In this document: piece after piece, positions 15,885 to 23,188 of the stretch
How the letters are laid out: each line of letters opens with the position of its first letter
How positions within the stretch are numbered: the first letter of the stretch is position 1
Assembly (NCBI GenBank): GCA_026708005.1
Contig: JAPOVR010000080.1
Span: 1-64,000, forward strand
DNA: 64,000 nucleotides
DNA from: Actinomycetes bacterium
GTDB taxonomy: Bacteria > Actinomycetota > Thermoleophilia > Gaiellales > Gaiellaceae
Direction: 5' to 3'
Notes under the pieces: model-generated
Told to the model about the DNA's origin: nothing
What the model saw: the letters and a program-made list of their open reading frames with translations, nothing else
The model's database searches: none
Translations under genes and position numbers: made by a program

Positions 15885-17295
15885 ATGACCGGCCTGCACG
15901 AGCTTACGCTCATCGAAGCCTCGACCACGATCCGCGCCGGGGAGGTGTCCTCGGTGGAGCTCACGCGCCACCTGCTGGATCGGATCGCCCGCCATGACCG
16001 GGAACTCAAGAGCTACGCAACCGTGACGGCTGAGGTGGCAACCGCCCAGGCCGAGCAGGCCGACGAGGAGATCGGGCGCGGCGAGAGCAAGGGCCCGCTG
16101 CACGGGGTGCCGTTCGGGATCAAGGACCTCTGCGCAACCAAGGATGCACCCACCCACGTTGGCTCGGTCGCGCTGCGCGACTGGAACCCCGGGGTCGATT
16201 CGACCGTCGTGGCCCGGCTGCGCGAGGCGGGATCGGTCTTCGTGGGGAAGCTCCAGATGACCGAGGGGGCCTACGCCGTCCACCATCCAGCGATCGATCC
16301 GCCGGTGAACCCCTGGAGCGCCGAGCACTGGATGGGCGTCTCTTCGAGCGGCTCGGGTGTCGCGATGGCGGCTCGGCTGGCGTACGGATCGCTGGGCATC
16401 GACACCGGCGGCTCGATCCGCTTCCCCTCTCACGCCTGCGGGGTCATCGGCCTCAAGCCAACCTGGGGACGCGTCAGCCGGGCGGGGGCCTTCGCGCTCT
16501 CGGAGACGCTCGATCACATCGGGCCGATGGCGCGCTCGGCCGCCGACTGCGCTGCGATCCTCGCTGTCATCGCCGGCCCGGATCTCGATGACCCGACCAC
16601 CCTCTCTGCGCCGGTTCCCGATTACCTCGGGGGGAGGGGGGCTCGGCGAAGGCATCCGGGGGATGCGGATCGGGCTCGACGAGGCCTACTGCACGACCAA
16701 CGTCGATCCAGACGTAACGGCGACGATCATGCGCGCCGCCGACGTCCTGCGGGAGCGCGGCGCCGAGACTCAGCCGGTTGAGCTGCCGGATTCCAGGCCG
16801 ATGGTCGATGGCTGGGTGGCCTGCTGCTGCGTCGATACTGCGCTTGCGCACGCCCCGTACTACGAGGAGCGCAGGGCCGACTACGGCTCGGTGCTGGCAG
16901 CGCTGATTGAGCAGGGGCTAGAGTGGGGCGGGATCGAGCACGCGGCCATCCAGATCGAGCGCGCGAAGTTCGCCGGCGCGGTCGCGGCGCTCTTCACGGA
17001 AGTCGAGGCGTACCTCTCGCCCTCGCTTCCCTACCCGACACCGACGAACGCGTTCACGTTCATGGAGGCGCTCGGCGAGGAGGAGGGAGCCGTCGAGCGG
17101 CTGATCAGCTTCACCGCGCCGCAGGACATGGCCGGCATTCCGGCGATGTGCCTGCCCGGCGGCTTCGACGCGGATGGCGTGCCGCTCGGCTTCCAGATCG
17201 TCGGGCCCAGGCTGGGCGAGGAGCAGGTCCTTCGCGCGGGCCACGCCTACCAAGAGGACACGGACTGGCACGCTCGTTTGCCGCTGTTGGCCTGA
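15885..17295 (+). pseudogene. Amidase (amidase signature family), frameshift in a G run
   Basis: ATG 15885 opens an amidase-signature protein (MTGLHELTLIEASTTIRAGE...). The catalytic Lys is in GVPFGIKDLCAT, followed by the Gly/Ser-rich signature (VSSSGSGVAMAARLAYGSLG, then DTGGSIRFPSHACGVIGLKP) holding the Ser-cisSer pair. Near 16630-16640, in a GGGGGGAGGGGGG tract, the frame moves from 3 to 1. The rest (GEGIRGMRIGLDEAYCTTNV to DWHARLPLLA) is intact and ends at 17295, giving about 470 aa in total. A single homopolymer error would restore it, so this may be functional with a sequencing artefact. Confidence 0.75.
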
Positions 17296-17397
17296 CGCGC
17301 TCACCCCGTCTTCTCTCCTGACGCGAACGGCGTCGCCGCCGCCAAGACGTGCGGCCTCGCGCTGCCCGCCTGCATGAACGGCTGCTTTCGGGAGGCG

Positions 17398-17840
17398 CGA
17401 ACTTGCCGTTTCGCTCAAGACGATCGTCCTGAACATCCTGTCGAACTCGGCGGCCTACGGCCTGCTCGTGGTCGTCTTCAAGTGGGGTGGGGGATCGCGC
17501 TCGGCCTCGTTTCCTGCGATCAGATCGAGGGCTGGATCCCGGAGTTCCCGTTCGCCATGCTGTGCGGGCTCCCGATGGACTAGGTGTTCCTCGTCTCGCG
17601 GATGCGCGAGGAGCGGGCCCGAGGGCGCCTGAACAAGCGAGCCGTCGCGCCGGGCTTGGCGAGAAACCGGCCGGCTGGTGACCGCGGCCGGTCTGATCAT
17701 GCTCGCGGCCTTTCTGGGGTTCGTGGCGGGCTCGCTCGCTGCGATGCAGCGGTTTGGCTTCGGGCTTGCCGCCGCGGTTCTGATCGACATCACCCTCGTG
17801 CGGGCGATCCGCCTACCTCCTACCGAGCGCGATGAAGCTC
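17398..17840 (+). pseudogene. MMPL-family transporter, C-terminal fragment
   Basis: Pieces of an RND/MMPL permease C-terminus occur in alternating frames: LAVSLKTIVLNILSNSAAYG (frame 2), GWIPEFPFAMLCGLPMD then an in-frame TAG at 17581 where the family has Tyr, VFLVSRMREERARG (frame 1), and VTAAGLIMLAAFLGFVAGSL with MQRFGFGLAAAVLIDITLVR (frame 2). The N-terminal 80-90% is missing. It sits between the amidase and the mobile unit whose left inverted repeat starts at 17980. Confidence 0.75.
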
Positions 17841-17979
17841 GTCGGACACCGGAGCTGATGGCTCCCGGTGCGCGTTGCTCGCGTTGCATGGCGCCTGCCT
17901 CCCCGCTGCGGGCGGGCGAGCGGCCGGCGATCAGCCCCTCGAGCTGAACGCAGGAGAGGGCCGTTCCCGGAGCTGTCCG

Positions 17980-17999
17980 CTAGGAGGCTGTGACGAAAT
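17980..17999 (+). repeat. Left terminal inverted repeat of a 4.8-kb unit
   Basis: CTAGGAGGCTGTGACGAAAT matches the reverse complement of 22724-22743 at 19 of 20 positions (T/A difference at position 10). The outer CTAG is palindromic and therefore also a 4-bp direct repeat flanking the unit, a possible target-site duplication. It lies just past the MMPL remnant and 41 bp before the IS1595-like remnant. Confidence 0.75.
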
Positions 18000-18040
18000 A
18001 CGTTTGGGGTTCCCAGAATCGGTGGTGGAGGCGGTGGTGT

Positions 18041-18207
18041 GCTTCGCAGGGGGGGTACCACCGGGTGAGCCGGAAGCACCTGAGCTATCTGGACGCGTTC
18101 GCGGGCCGCCACAACTGGAGGGGCTAGACACGATCGGCCAGATGGGACGCCTGGCCGCCGGGATGATGGGGAAACGGCTCACCTATCGAGAACTGGTCGT
18201 CAGGTAG
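18041..18207 (+). pseudogene. ISXO2/IS1595-like transposase, C-terminal remnant
   Basis: Frame 2 reads YHRVSRKHLSYLDAFAGRHN, the conserved C-terminal block of ISXO2-like transposases. After one frameshift, frame 1 continues LDTIGQMGRLAAGMMGKRLT and ends YRELVVR at 18207. The DDE core is absent. It points rightward, away from the adjacent terminal repeat, so it is the 3' part of a deleted transposase gene just inside the left end of the unit. Confidence 0.7.
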
Positions 18208-18323
18208 CCCTCTCGGACGAAAGGGGCCCAGCAACTACCTCACAGCCAAGGATTACCCTGAAGTTAGCAGCCTTTGGCGTAATACGTTTTGCCTGTATGT
18301 GGTGGGTTTTGGTGGTTGGTGGG

Positions 18324-18815
18324 CTATGTGCTGGTTTTGGAGGCGAGGACGAACTGAGCGCCTAGTCGTCCGAGCGCTTCTGGGAGAGTTATGCATTCAA
18401 GGTTGAATGCTTTGCACACTCCTGGGATTTTTTCCATTACTCTGCGGGTTGGTTCGCCGTTTGGTGCGCGTCCTTCATAGCTGACTACTGTCCAATTTCT
18501 TTCGAGTGCTTCTGCGACTACCCATGGGTCTGCTTCGTTTCTTGTGCCTTGGTTGGGGAAATTTTGGTGCGCTTGTACTTCTCCGACGCGTTGTTGGACT
18601 GCTCGTGATGGGTCAACGAAAGCGTCTAGGTATTTGTGCGCCCAGTTGAAAAGTTCGTCGGTCTGTTGCTTAATTTCAGTGAGCACGGCTTTAGGCGCTA
18701 TAATAGCACCTTTCTCTATGTTCTGTTCGATGAACTCCCAAACGCCAGGAAAGGTTTCGGGTGGTAGTTGGCGGTTTTTACCGTTGATGAAAGTCGAGGT
18801 GTCGAAGACGTACAT
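18324..18815 (-). CDS. DUF4411 PIN-domain protein (putative toxin ribonuclease)
   Basis: 163 aa. PIN-fold acidic residues are visible: FDTSTFING near the N-terminus, APKAVLTEIKQQTDELFNWA, and NEADPWVVAEALERNW in the third acidic position. PIN proteins of this group are usually RNases that act as toxins. The gene starts 5 bp after the XRE-ImmA gene on the same strand, the standard arrangement of DUF4411 modules. Base composition is visibly more AT-rich than the flanking chromosome, consistent with transfer. Confidence 0.85.
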   Translation of the reverse strand: MYVFDTSTFINGKNRQLPPETFPGVWEFIEQNIEKGAIIAPKAVLTEIKQQTDELFNWAHKYLDAFVDPSRAVQQRVGEVQAHQNFPNQGTRNEADPWVVAEALERNWTVVSYEGRAPNGEPTRRVMEKIPGVCKAFNLECITLPEALGRLGAQFVLASKTST

Positions 18816-18820
18816 GCCGG

Positions 18821-19990
18821 CTAGAACCTATCTCCAAGTGCAGCGCGCTCTTCTATCGCTCCCCGGATACCTTCGAAACGATCGATTTTCGCTTCAAGCA
18901 GTCTAGATGCTGTGGAGTCCGACACCATGTCTTGGTCTAAGGCGTCGAATATCAGGGAGATAAAGCCGGGACCGAGCCGCGCAACAGTGTTTCGGTTTGG
19001 GTCACCACCTTGTGATTTCTCTGTTTGTTTCTGCTTCCTTCGCTGCTCTCGACTTTTGATTATCTGGAACACTCTGTCTATATCGGACTCCGCTATGATG
19101 CGCCGGCGTGAAGCACGGACAGCGGCTGCTTGTGACGTAACACCGTACTGGCGCGCTACTTCATCGATAGCGTCAATACCGGGCGAATGCTTCCACTCAT
19201 TCTCCAAATCCACTCGGAAAGACTCGAGTGGCATCAATACAGAACCAGCGAACTCGTTGCACCATTCCTCGTCCCTAGACTCACTTTGGACACCGGTTCT
19301 GGTGCGCAGCAGATGTCCTAACTCATGGAGAACCGTGAAGGCCCGGGCGCAGGGGTGATCTTTGGTGTTGAGCACCACGACGGGTACATCCCTGTGCGGA
19401 GAGGAGAACCCTCGCATTTCTTCCGGTGGGACATCGCCGTTTTGCATAACGAGCACACCCAGTTGCTCGGCAGCCGTGATCCACGCTCGCAACGGCTTGT
19501 ATCCATCGCGGTCTCGCCAGGACTTTTGGGCTTCGAGCGAGATCCTAAGACGTGCACGCGCAGACGACGCAGCCTGCTCCGCGGTTCCGCCTGTGTACAG
19601 GAACGAGCTCTGCCCCCAGAGGGGCGTTTCTCCAAGCACCTGATAGAGATCGGCTGCCTGCGTCTGGCGCTCCCCGACCCTTCGCGTAAGACTAATCAGC
19701 TTCGGAGGCCACGGCAGAGGGGGCGTACCCGGAAACCGGCGAAACCTGGTCTCTAGCTCCTCCTCGTGCGGAGGTTCCTTTAAGAACAGAACAGCGAATG
19801 GCCGTTCGTAGAAACGAGCGAGCGCCTCCGCCTGTCTCAGGGTTAGGTGGTGATCACCGGACTCGGCCTGTTCAAGCACATCCCCCTGGATGCCCGCTCT
19901 CTTAGCCGACTCGGCGATCCCGTACCCGGTGCTCTCACGTGCCCACCGTAGAACCGCAGGGTTCACAAAAGCCCGGACAGACCGCGCCAC
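18821..19990 (-). CDS. XRE-ImmA/IrrE metallopeptidase regulator
   Basis: 389 aa from a GTG start. Residues about 10-75 form a helix-turn-helix (LRWARESTGYGIAESAKRAG, then LTLRQAEALARFYERPFAVL). The central domain carries the zinc peptidase motif in VLHELGHLLRTRTGV (HExxH) and a following Glu-rich stretch ending in EEWCNEFAGSVLMP. ImmA-type proteins cleave or sequester repressors and often pair with toxins. Here it precedes the DUF4411 PIN gene and probably acts as its antitoxin or autoregulator. The pair is a passenger of the TIR-bounded unit. Confidence 0.85.
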   Translation of the reverse strand: MARSVRAFVNPAVLRWARESTGYGIAESAKRAGIQGDVLEQAESGDHHLTLRQAEALARFYERPFAVLFLKEPPHEEELETRFRRFPGTPPLPWPPKLISLTRRVGERQTQAADLYQVLGETPLWGQSSFLYTGGTAEQAASSARARLRISLEAQKSWRDRDGYKPLRAWITAAEQLGVLVMQNGDVPPEEMRGFSSPHRDVPVVVLNTKDHPCARAFTVLHELGHLLRTRTGVQSESRDEEWCNEFAGSVLMPLESFRVDLENEWKHSPGIDAIDEVARQYGVTSQAAAVRASRRRIIAESDIDRVFQIIKSREQRRKQKQTEKSQGGDPNRNTVARLGPGFISLIFDALDQDMVSDSTASRLLEAKIDRFEGIRGAIEERAALGDRF

Positions 19991-20007
19991 GCTTCGATCC
20001 TATACTA

Positions 20008-20385
20008 CTAGTTGTTGACGGAGCTTACGATTGCCACGACCGCCATGGCGATCCCCACCAGCACCACTACCGTCAGGACAGTGGTGATGGTGCTCCCGAA
20101 CAGGCTGTTGTAGACCCTCTCCAACACGCCGGGCTGGCCCAATTCGCGGCCTGCCCTCCTCTCCCGCCCAGCTCGGCCCTGGCCTCGCATCCGGTAGGTG
20201 ACGTACACGAGCACCACCCCGAACAGGGCGGACAGGAAGCCCAGCTGGAGCCAGGGGACCGCTAGCAGCTCGGCTACCTCGTCCTTGGCGAGCGCGACCA
20301 CCACCACGGCGATGATCACGAGCCCGGCCAGCACAGCTACAACGCCGAGCAGGTAGAAGGCGAAGCGGAGAATAGAGGCAGCCAC
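20008..20385 (-). CDS. Small multi-pass membrane protein
   Basis: 125 aa. GTG at 20385 follows a GAAGGAGG ribosome site at good spacing, so I prefer it to the upstream ATG at 20454, which would read into a large inverted repeat. TM segments are about residues 5-30 (FAFYLLGVVAVLAGLVIIAV), 45-65 (LQLGFLSALFGVVLVYVTYR) and 100-122 (TTVLTVVVLVGIAMAVVAIV), with an Arg-rich loop (RGQGRAGRERRAGRE) between the second and third. No family is recognised. It is 17 bp from the start of the ImmA gene, on the same strand. Confidence 0.55.
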   Translation of the reverse strand: MAASILRFAFYLLGVVAVLAGLVIIAVVVVALAKDEVAELLAVPWLQLGFLSALFGVVLVYVTYRMRGQGRAGRERRAGRELGQPGVLERVYNSLFGSTITTVLTVVVLVGIAMAVVAIVSSVNN

Positions 20386-20418
20386 AGGGGCCTCCTTCGG
20401 GTTGCGGGTCGGGCTCAG

Positions 20419-20511
20419 TGCCACCGTCACCTGACTGTCCCCCGAAGGAGGCAAGCACCCGTTCCCCGCTTCGGGACGGGACAGTCAGGGCTAAAGCCCG
20501 TGACGGTGGCA
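20419..20511. repeat. Long foldback repeat (cruciform) with nested hairpin
   Basis: Left arm 20419-20446 (TGCCACCGTCAC, CTGACTGTCCC, CCGAA in sequence) pairs perfectly with right-arm segments 20500-20511, 20478-20488 and 20470-20474: 28 matched pairs. The right arm also holds an extra GAC and a nested small hairpin (GGCT-AAA-GCCC, 20489-20499). It lies just upstream of the membrane-protein gene's ribosome site, so it is in its 5' leader or promoter. No T-run follows, so it is not a simple terminator. Confidence 0.85.
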
Positions 20512-20548
20512 GGCCACAACCTACACCACGTCCGCGTATAGTGGATGA

Positions 20549-20629
20549 GAGCGCGGGGGGAGTTGAACCCCTTACCGGCTGGTTTGCGAGCCCGCCCCCT
20601 GCTGCCCGCAGGGTCTCGGTTCCGCGCTC
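20549..20629 (-). other. tRNA-like fold (possible degenerate tRNA)
   Basis: On the minus strand the ends GAGCGCG and CGCGCTC form a perfect 7-bp acceptor-like stem. Just inside the 3' end is a T-arm-like hairpin with loop TTCAACT, which matches the tRNA T-loop consensus, and a G4/C4 stem. The middle has a 5-bp hairpin (CCTGC-GGGCA-GCAGG) and GGCT...AGCC, but not a canonical D arm or a 5-bp anticodon stem with a 7-nt loop, and no CCA. It is 81 nt long. I would not call it a working tRNA. Confidence 0.35.
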
Positions 20630-20633
20630 ACGT

Positions 20634-21029
20634 CTAGGTCTGCCCCGCCCCCTCACCGTCAGGTGGCGGGGCGGACGCTTCCCCGGGACGGGGGAGACGC
20701 CACACCACCGGGCGAGTGCCAGTCGGGTCGCGGCGTCGTCTCCTGACGACCTTACCGGCCTTCCTGAGTTCGAAGAGGGCCAGCCTGACCGCCTCCACAT
20801 CAGCGTCAAGGCGGCCGGCGACTTCTCCGGCCGTCGATAGACCACGGTCTTCGAGGTCCTCGAGAATCTCCGCGGCTGCGGGCGTCTGGCCCGCCGGGGC
20901 GTCCGGCTTGATCGCAATCAGGGTGCGGAGCGCGTCGATCAGCGAGCGGAGCGCCTGGGCCTCCTCTTCGAGGCTGTCTAGCCGTTTCTGCGCCACCGCA
21001 AGCATCTCCCTGTAGCAGTTCCCGTCCAT
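20634..21029 (-). CDS. Coiled-coil plus winged-helix-like small protein
   Basis: 131 aa from ATG 21029, which follows a GGGAGG ribosome site; the longer ORF start would sit in the divergent promoter. Residues 5-40 are a coiled coil (REMLAVAQKRLDSLEEEAQA). Residues about 55-110 resemble a winged helix (AAAEILEDLEDRGLSTAGEV, then AVRLALFELRKAGKVVRRRR with a basic wing). It is probably a DNA-binding regulator and is divergent from the transposase gene across a hairpin-rich spacer. No named family is recognised. Confidence 0.55.
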   Translation of the reverse strand: MDGNCYREMLAVAQKRLDSLEEEAQALRSLIDALRTLIAIKPDAPAGQTPAAAEILEDLEDRGLSTAGEVAGRLDADVEAVRLALFELRKAGKVVRRRRRDPTGTRPVVWRLPRPGEASAPPPDGEGAGQT

Positions 21030-21075
21030 GATCGCGTCCTCCCTCTGTTGAGCCTCGGACCAGTATACAGTCCAT

Positions 21076-21095
21076 CCGGTCCGACAGCGGACCGG
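21076..21095. promoter_or_regulatory. Perfect inverted repeat in a divergent promoter region
   Basis: CCGGTCCG-ACAG-CGGACCGG is an 8-bp perfect stem. The flanks extend the symmetry imperfectly (CAGTATAC on the left, GTACACTG on the right). It lies between the divergent winged-helix-like gene and the transposase gene, a natural operator position. Confidence 0.5.
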
Positions 21096-21125
21096 CCTGG
21101 TACACTGCCTGGACACGAAAAAGAA

Positions 21126-21158
21126 AGCCCCCCGGGTGCTACCAACACCCGAGGGGCT
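21126..21158. promoter_or_regulatory. Leader hairpin before the transposase
   Basis: AGCCCC(CC)GGGTG pairs with CACCCGAGGGGCT across a 7-nt loop: 12 pairs and one mismatch. It is 24 bp upstream of the transposase ATG and just before its AGGGAGGA ribosome site. Such hairpins limit read-through transcription into transposase genes in several IS families; that role is inference here. Confidence 0.5.
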
Positions 21159-21181
21159 GAACCATAGGGAGGACAATCCCA

Positions 21182-22143
21182 ATGGCAGTACTAGACGCAG
21201 CAATTATACCACGGGAGGGCCGGACGGCGGCAGTCAGGGCCGCCCTTGACTCCCCGCCGCTCCGCCGGCTCGCCGAGGCCATGGAGACCCCGAGAGGACG
21301 GCGCGGGTACGGCTCTCGAGCCCTCCTCGGCGCTTGCCTCGTCAAGGCGGTGTACGGGCTCGCCACGTGGGCCGACACCGACCGGCTGATCCGTGACCAC
21401 CCCGGCCTCCAGGCCGTGCTCGGCTGCTGCCCGTCCCGGTTCGCCTGCTACCGGTTCTCCCGCCGCCTCATTGCCCAGCCCCGGCTCGTAGAGAAGACTG
21501 CGCCCAGGGGCTCATACGGGCGCTCAAAGCCCGTCACCCAGCCCTCGGGGAGGATGTCTCGATTGACTCCACAGACCTCCCCGCCTGGGCCAACGGGCAG
21601 CGCTACCGGTACCGGGGCGGCCCAGAGCGTGAAGCGTTCAGCGATCCCGACGCGTCCTGGGGCCACAGGTCAGCCGTGTCCACGAGGAAGGGCGGAGGGT
21701 TCTACGGGTACAAGCTCCACCTCGCGGTGTGCTCCCGGACAGGTCTCCCCTTGGCGTGGGATGTCGTGACCGCCAGCGGCGCCGACATGAGGCAGGTAGG
21801 GACGCTGCTCGGCCAGTTCGCCCGGCGCGGCGTACGGCCCCGGACGGCAGCGATGGACCGCGGCTACGACTACCAGGCCGTCTACACGGTCTGCGCGAGC
21901 TACGGGACGCTGGCCGTGGTGGCCCAGCGCCGCAACTCAGGCACCGGGGACGGACCAATCCCCAGGGCCTCGGAGCGGTTCCGGGCCCTCTACCGCGCCA
22001 GGGCCAGCGTGGAGCGGGAATTCGGCAGGTTGAAGCACCACCTGGGGCTGGCCCACCTACGGGTCAGGGGCCTACCGAAGGCCCGGCTGCACGCCGACCT
22101 CTGCCTGATAACCCGGCTGGCAGGAGCCCTACAGGCTACGTAG
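21182..22143 (+). pseudogene. IS4/IS5-type DDE transposase, frameshifted
   Basis: The N-terminal part (frame 2, ALLGACLVKAVYGLATWADT, then CYRFSRRLIAQPRLV) breaks near 21485-21492. The catalytic core continues in frame 1: SIDSTDLPAWANGQRYRYRG, STRKGGGFYGYKLHLAV, AAMDRGYDYQAVY and the YREK signature YRARASVEREFGRLK (spacing Y-2-R-3-E-6-K), ending at 22143. With the frame restored it is about 320 aa, normal for the group. No A-rich slippery site is present at the break, so it looks mutational rather than programmed. Confidence 0.75.
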
Positions 22144-22189
22144 GGAAGGAAGTCGCGACGGCACCGAGAAGCGGCTACCCTACTAGCCC

Positions 22190-22474
22190 ATGCCGATTTT
22201 CGCCGTAGCCGTCAGAGACGACTGCCCGCCGGCTGCCATAGCTGAGATAACCAGCCGGGTCGAGACCGAATACCCCGGATGCTACCAAATAAACGGCTCC
22301 CTCTGGCTTGTCCACTCAGACGGGATTGCCGAAACTGTCGCCCAAGCCACTGGAATCAAAGGCGACAGCAGGGTCGAAGGCGGGAGCGGTGTGGTGTTCA
22401 AAATGAACTCCTACGCAGGCTTCACAGCCCGGTCTCTGTGGGACTGGCTCGCCGATGCTGAGGCCAAGGGATGA
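22190..22474 (+). CDS. Small phage-like protein of unknown function
   Basis: 94 aa, ATG start (MPIFAVAVRDDCPPAAIAEI). Mixed alpha/beta composition, no signal peptide or TM. The end (YAGFTARSLWDWLADAEAKG) overlaps the start of the next gene (ATGA), so the two are coupled. The arrangement, a short soluble protein then a small membrane protein, is common near phage lysis or accessory genes. The family is not recognised. Confidence 0.5.
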   Translation: MPIFAVAVRDDCPPAAIAEITSRVETEYPGCYQINGSLWLVHSDGIAETVAQATGIKGDSRVEGGSGVVFKMNSYAGFTARSLWDWLADAEAKG

Positions 22475-22710
22475 ACCGCCATCTTGGCGCCGTCGGAGAG
22501 CCAGAGGGTGAACCGCCAGTAGGAGCAAGTTCCGGCGGGACAGGCGGCACCAACTTCGACGAGCGGCTCAGAAACGTCGAGCTGGACGTGCGGGCAGTCA
22601 AGACCGACATGAAACATGTCGCCACCAAGGCGTGGGTTCTCGCAGGCGTAATCGGGGGAATGGGCACCGCCGCTGGCATAGCCGCCCTGATGATCCGGGC
22701 GTTCAGCTAA
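22471..22710 (+). CDS. Small coiled-coil/TM protein, phage-related
   Basis: 79 aa. Residues 32-50 (ERLRNVELDVRAVKTDMKHV) are a short amphipathic helix, followed by one TM helix about 55-77 (WVLAGVIGGMGTAAGIAALM). The pattern of a repeated xVxxDxxxVK helix before a C-terminal TM resembles XhlA/holin-associated phage proteins. It ends 14 bp before the right inverted repeat, so it is the last passenger gene of the unit. Confidence 0.5.
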   Translation: MNRHLGAVGEPEGEPPVGASSGGTGGTNFDERLRNVELDVRAVKTDMKHVATKAWVLAGVIGGMGTAAGIAALMIRAFS

Positions 22711-22723
22711 GCCCTCCAGGCTA

Positions 22724-22743
22724 ATTTCGTCACTGCCTCCTAG
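22724..22743 (-). repeat. Right terminal inverted repeat of the 4.8-kb unit
   Basis: Read on the minus strand it is CTAGGAGGCAGTGACGAAAT, differing from the left end at one base. The TAG stop of the flanking minus-strand gene falls within it, so insertion may have supplied that gene's stop codon. Confidence 0.75.
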
Positions 22744-23141
22744 GTGATCGGCTGCAGACTCAGTCGCTTGAACAGGGCGTTGACGGTGGCGCGTCCGACG
22801 CGCCGGGGGGCGGCGCCCGTGAGGCCGCCCGAGTCGAGCACCATCTCGGGCGGCGTCAGCAAGAGGCCCCACAGCTGCTGCCACGCGCGCCCGTTCACCC
22901 ACGCGTCGATCCTCGCCGTCTCGCCCTCGTGCACGACCTCGAGCATCATCGGGGCGAGGGCGAACCCGTTTCCCTTCCGGAAGGTTCGCCTTTTGCTGTC
23001 CTGCGCCCTGAGACGGTAGCCCTTCTCGGAGGCCCACGTCGCGAGGACCTCCTCGAAATCGGGTGCTGGAGTAAACCGTCGAGTTGTCCGGCCCTCGACC
23101 ACGTGCGCTGAGTCTAGCCGAGATCGCCGGCAGCGGACCAC
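22740..23141 (-). CDS. Small conserved-looking protein of unknown function
   Basis: 133 aa at most; the first 15-17 residues are doubtful and an in-frame GTG near [16 protein letters not shown] may be the start. The body ([60 protein letters not shown]) is a plausible soluble alpha/beta protein. The stop codon lies inside the right inverted repeat of the mobile unit, so the native C-terminus may be lost. It is divergent from dtd. Confidence 0.55.
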   Translation of the reverse strand: MVRCRRSRLDSAHVVEGRTTRRFTPAPDFEEVLATWASEKGYRLRAQDSKRRTFRKGNGFALAPMMLEVVHEGETARIDAWVNGRAWQQLWGLLLTPPEMVLDSGGLTGAAPRRVGRATVNALFKRLSLQPIT

Positions 23142-23188
23142 GTTGGGGGCCGTCAGCCTCCCGACGGGGCGCAGCTATCGTTCAGGAG

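Larger units (their letters stand above)
17980..22743. mobile_element. Putative TIR-bounded transposon carrying passenger genes
   Basis: The two ends are a near-perfect 20-bp inverted repeat. Inside are an ISXO2/IS1595-like transposase C-terminus (18041-18207), a PIN/ImmA gene pair of lower GC than its surroundings, a membrane protein, a winged-helix-like protein, a frameshifted DDE transposase and two phage-like small genes. The left flank is a truncated MMPL gene and the right flank is the last codon of a small minus-strand gene. IS1595-family elements are known to carry passenger genes, so this may be a degenerate member with a second IS inserted. Boundaries are seen in the sequence; family assignment is inference. 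Confidence 0.5.

Noticed and set aside
20549-20629. Functional tRNA gene
   Set aside because: Canonical D arm and anticodon arm cannot be drawn, the T-stem has a bottom mismatch and no CCA follows; kept only as a tRNA-like fold.
21480-21495. Programmed frameshifting in the transposase
   Set aside because: No homopolymer slippery sequence or downstream pseudoknot is apparent at the junction.
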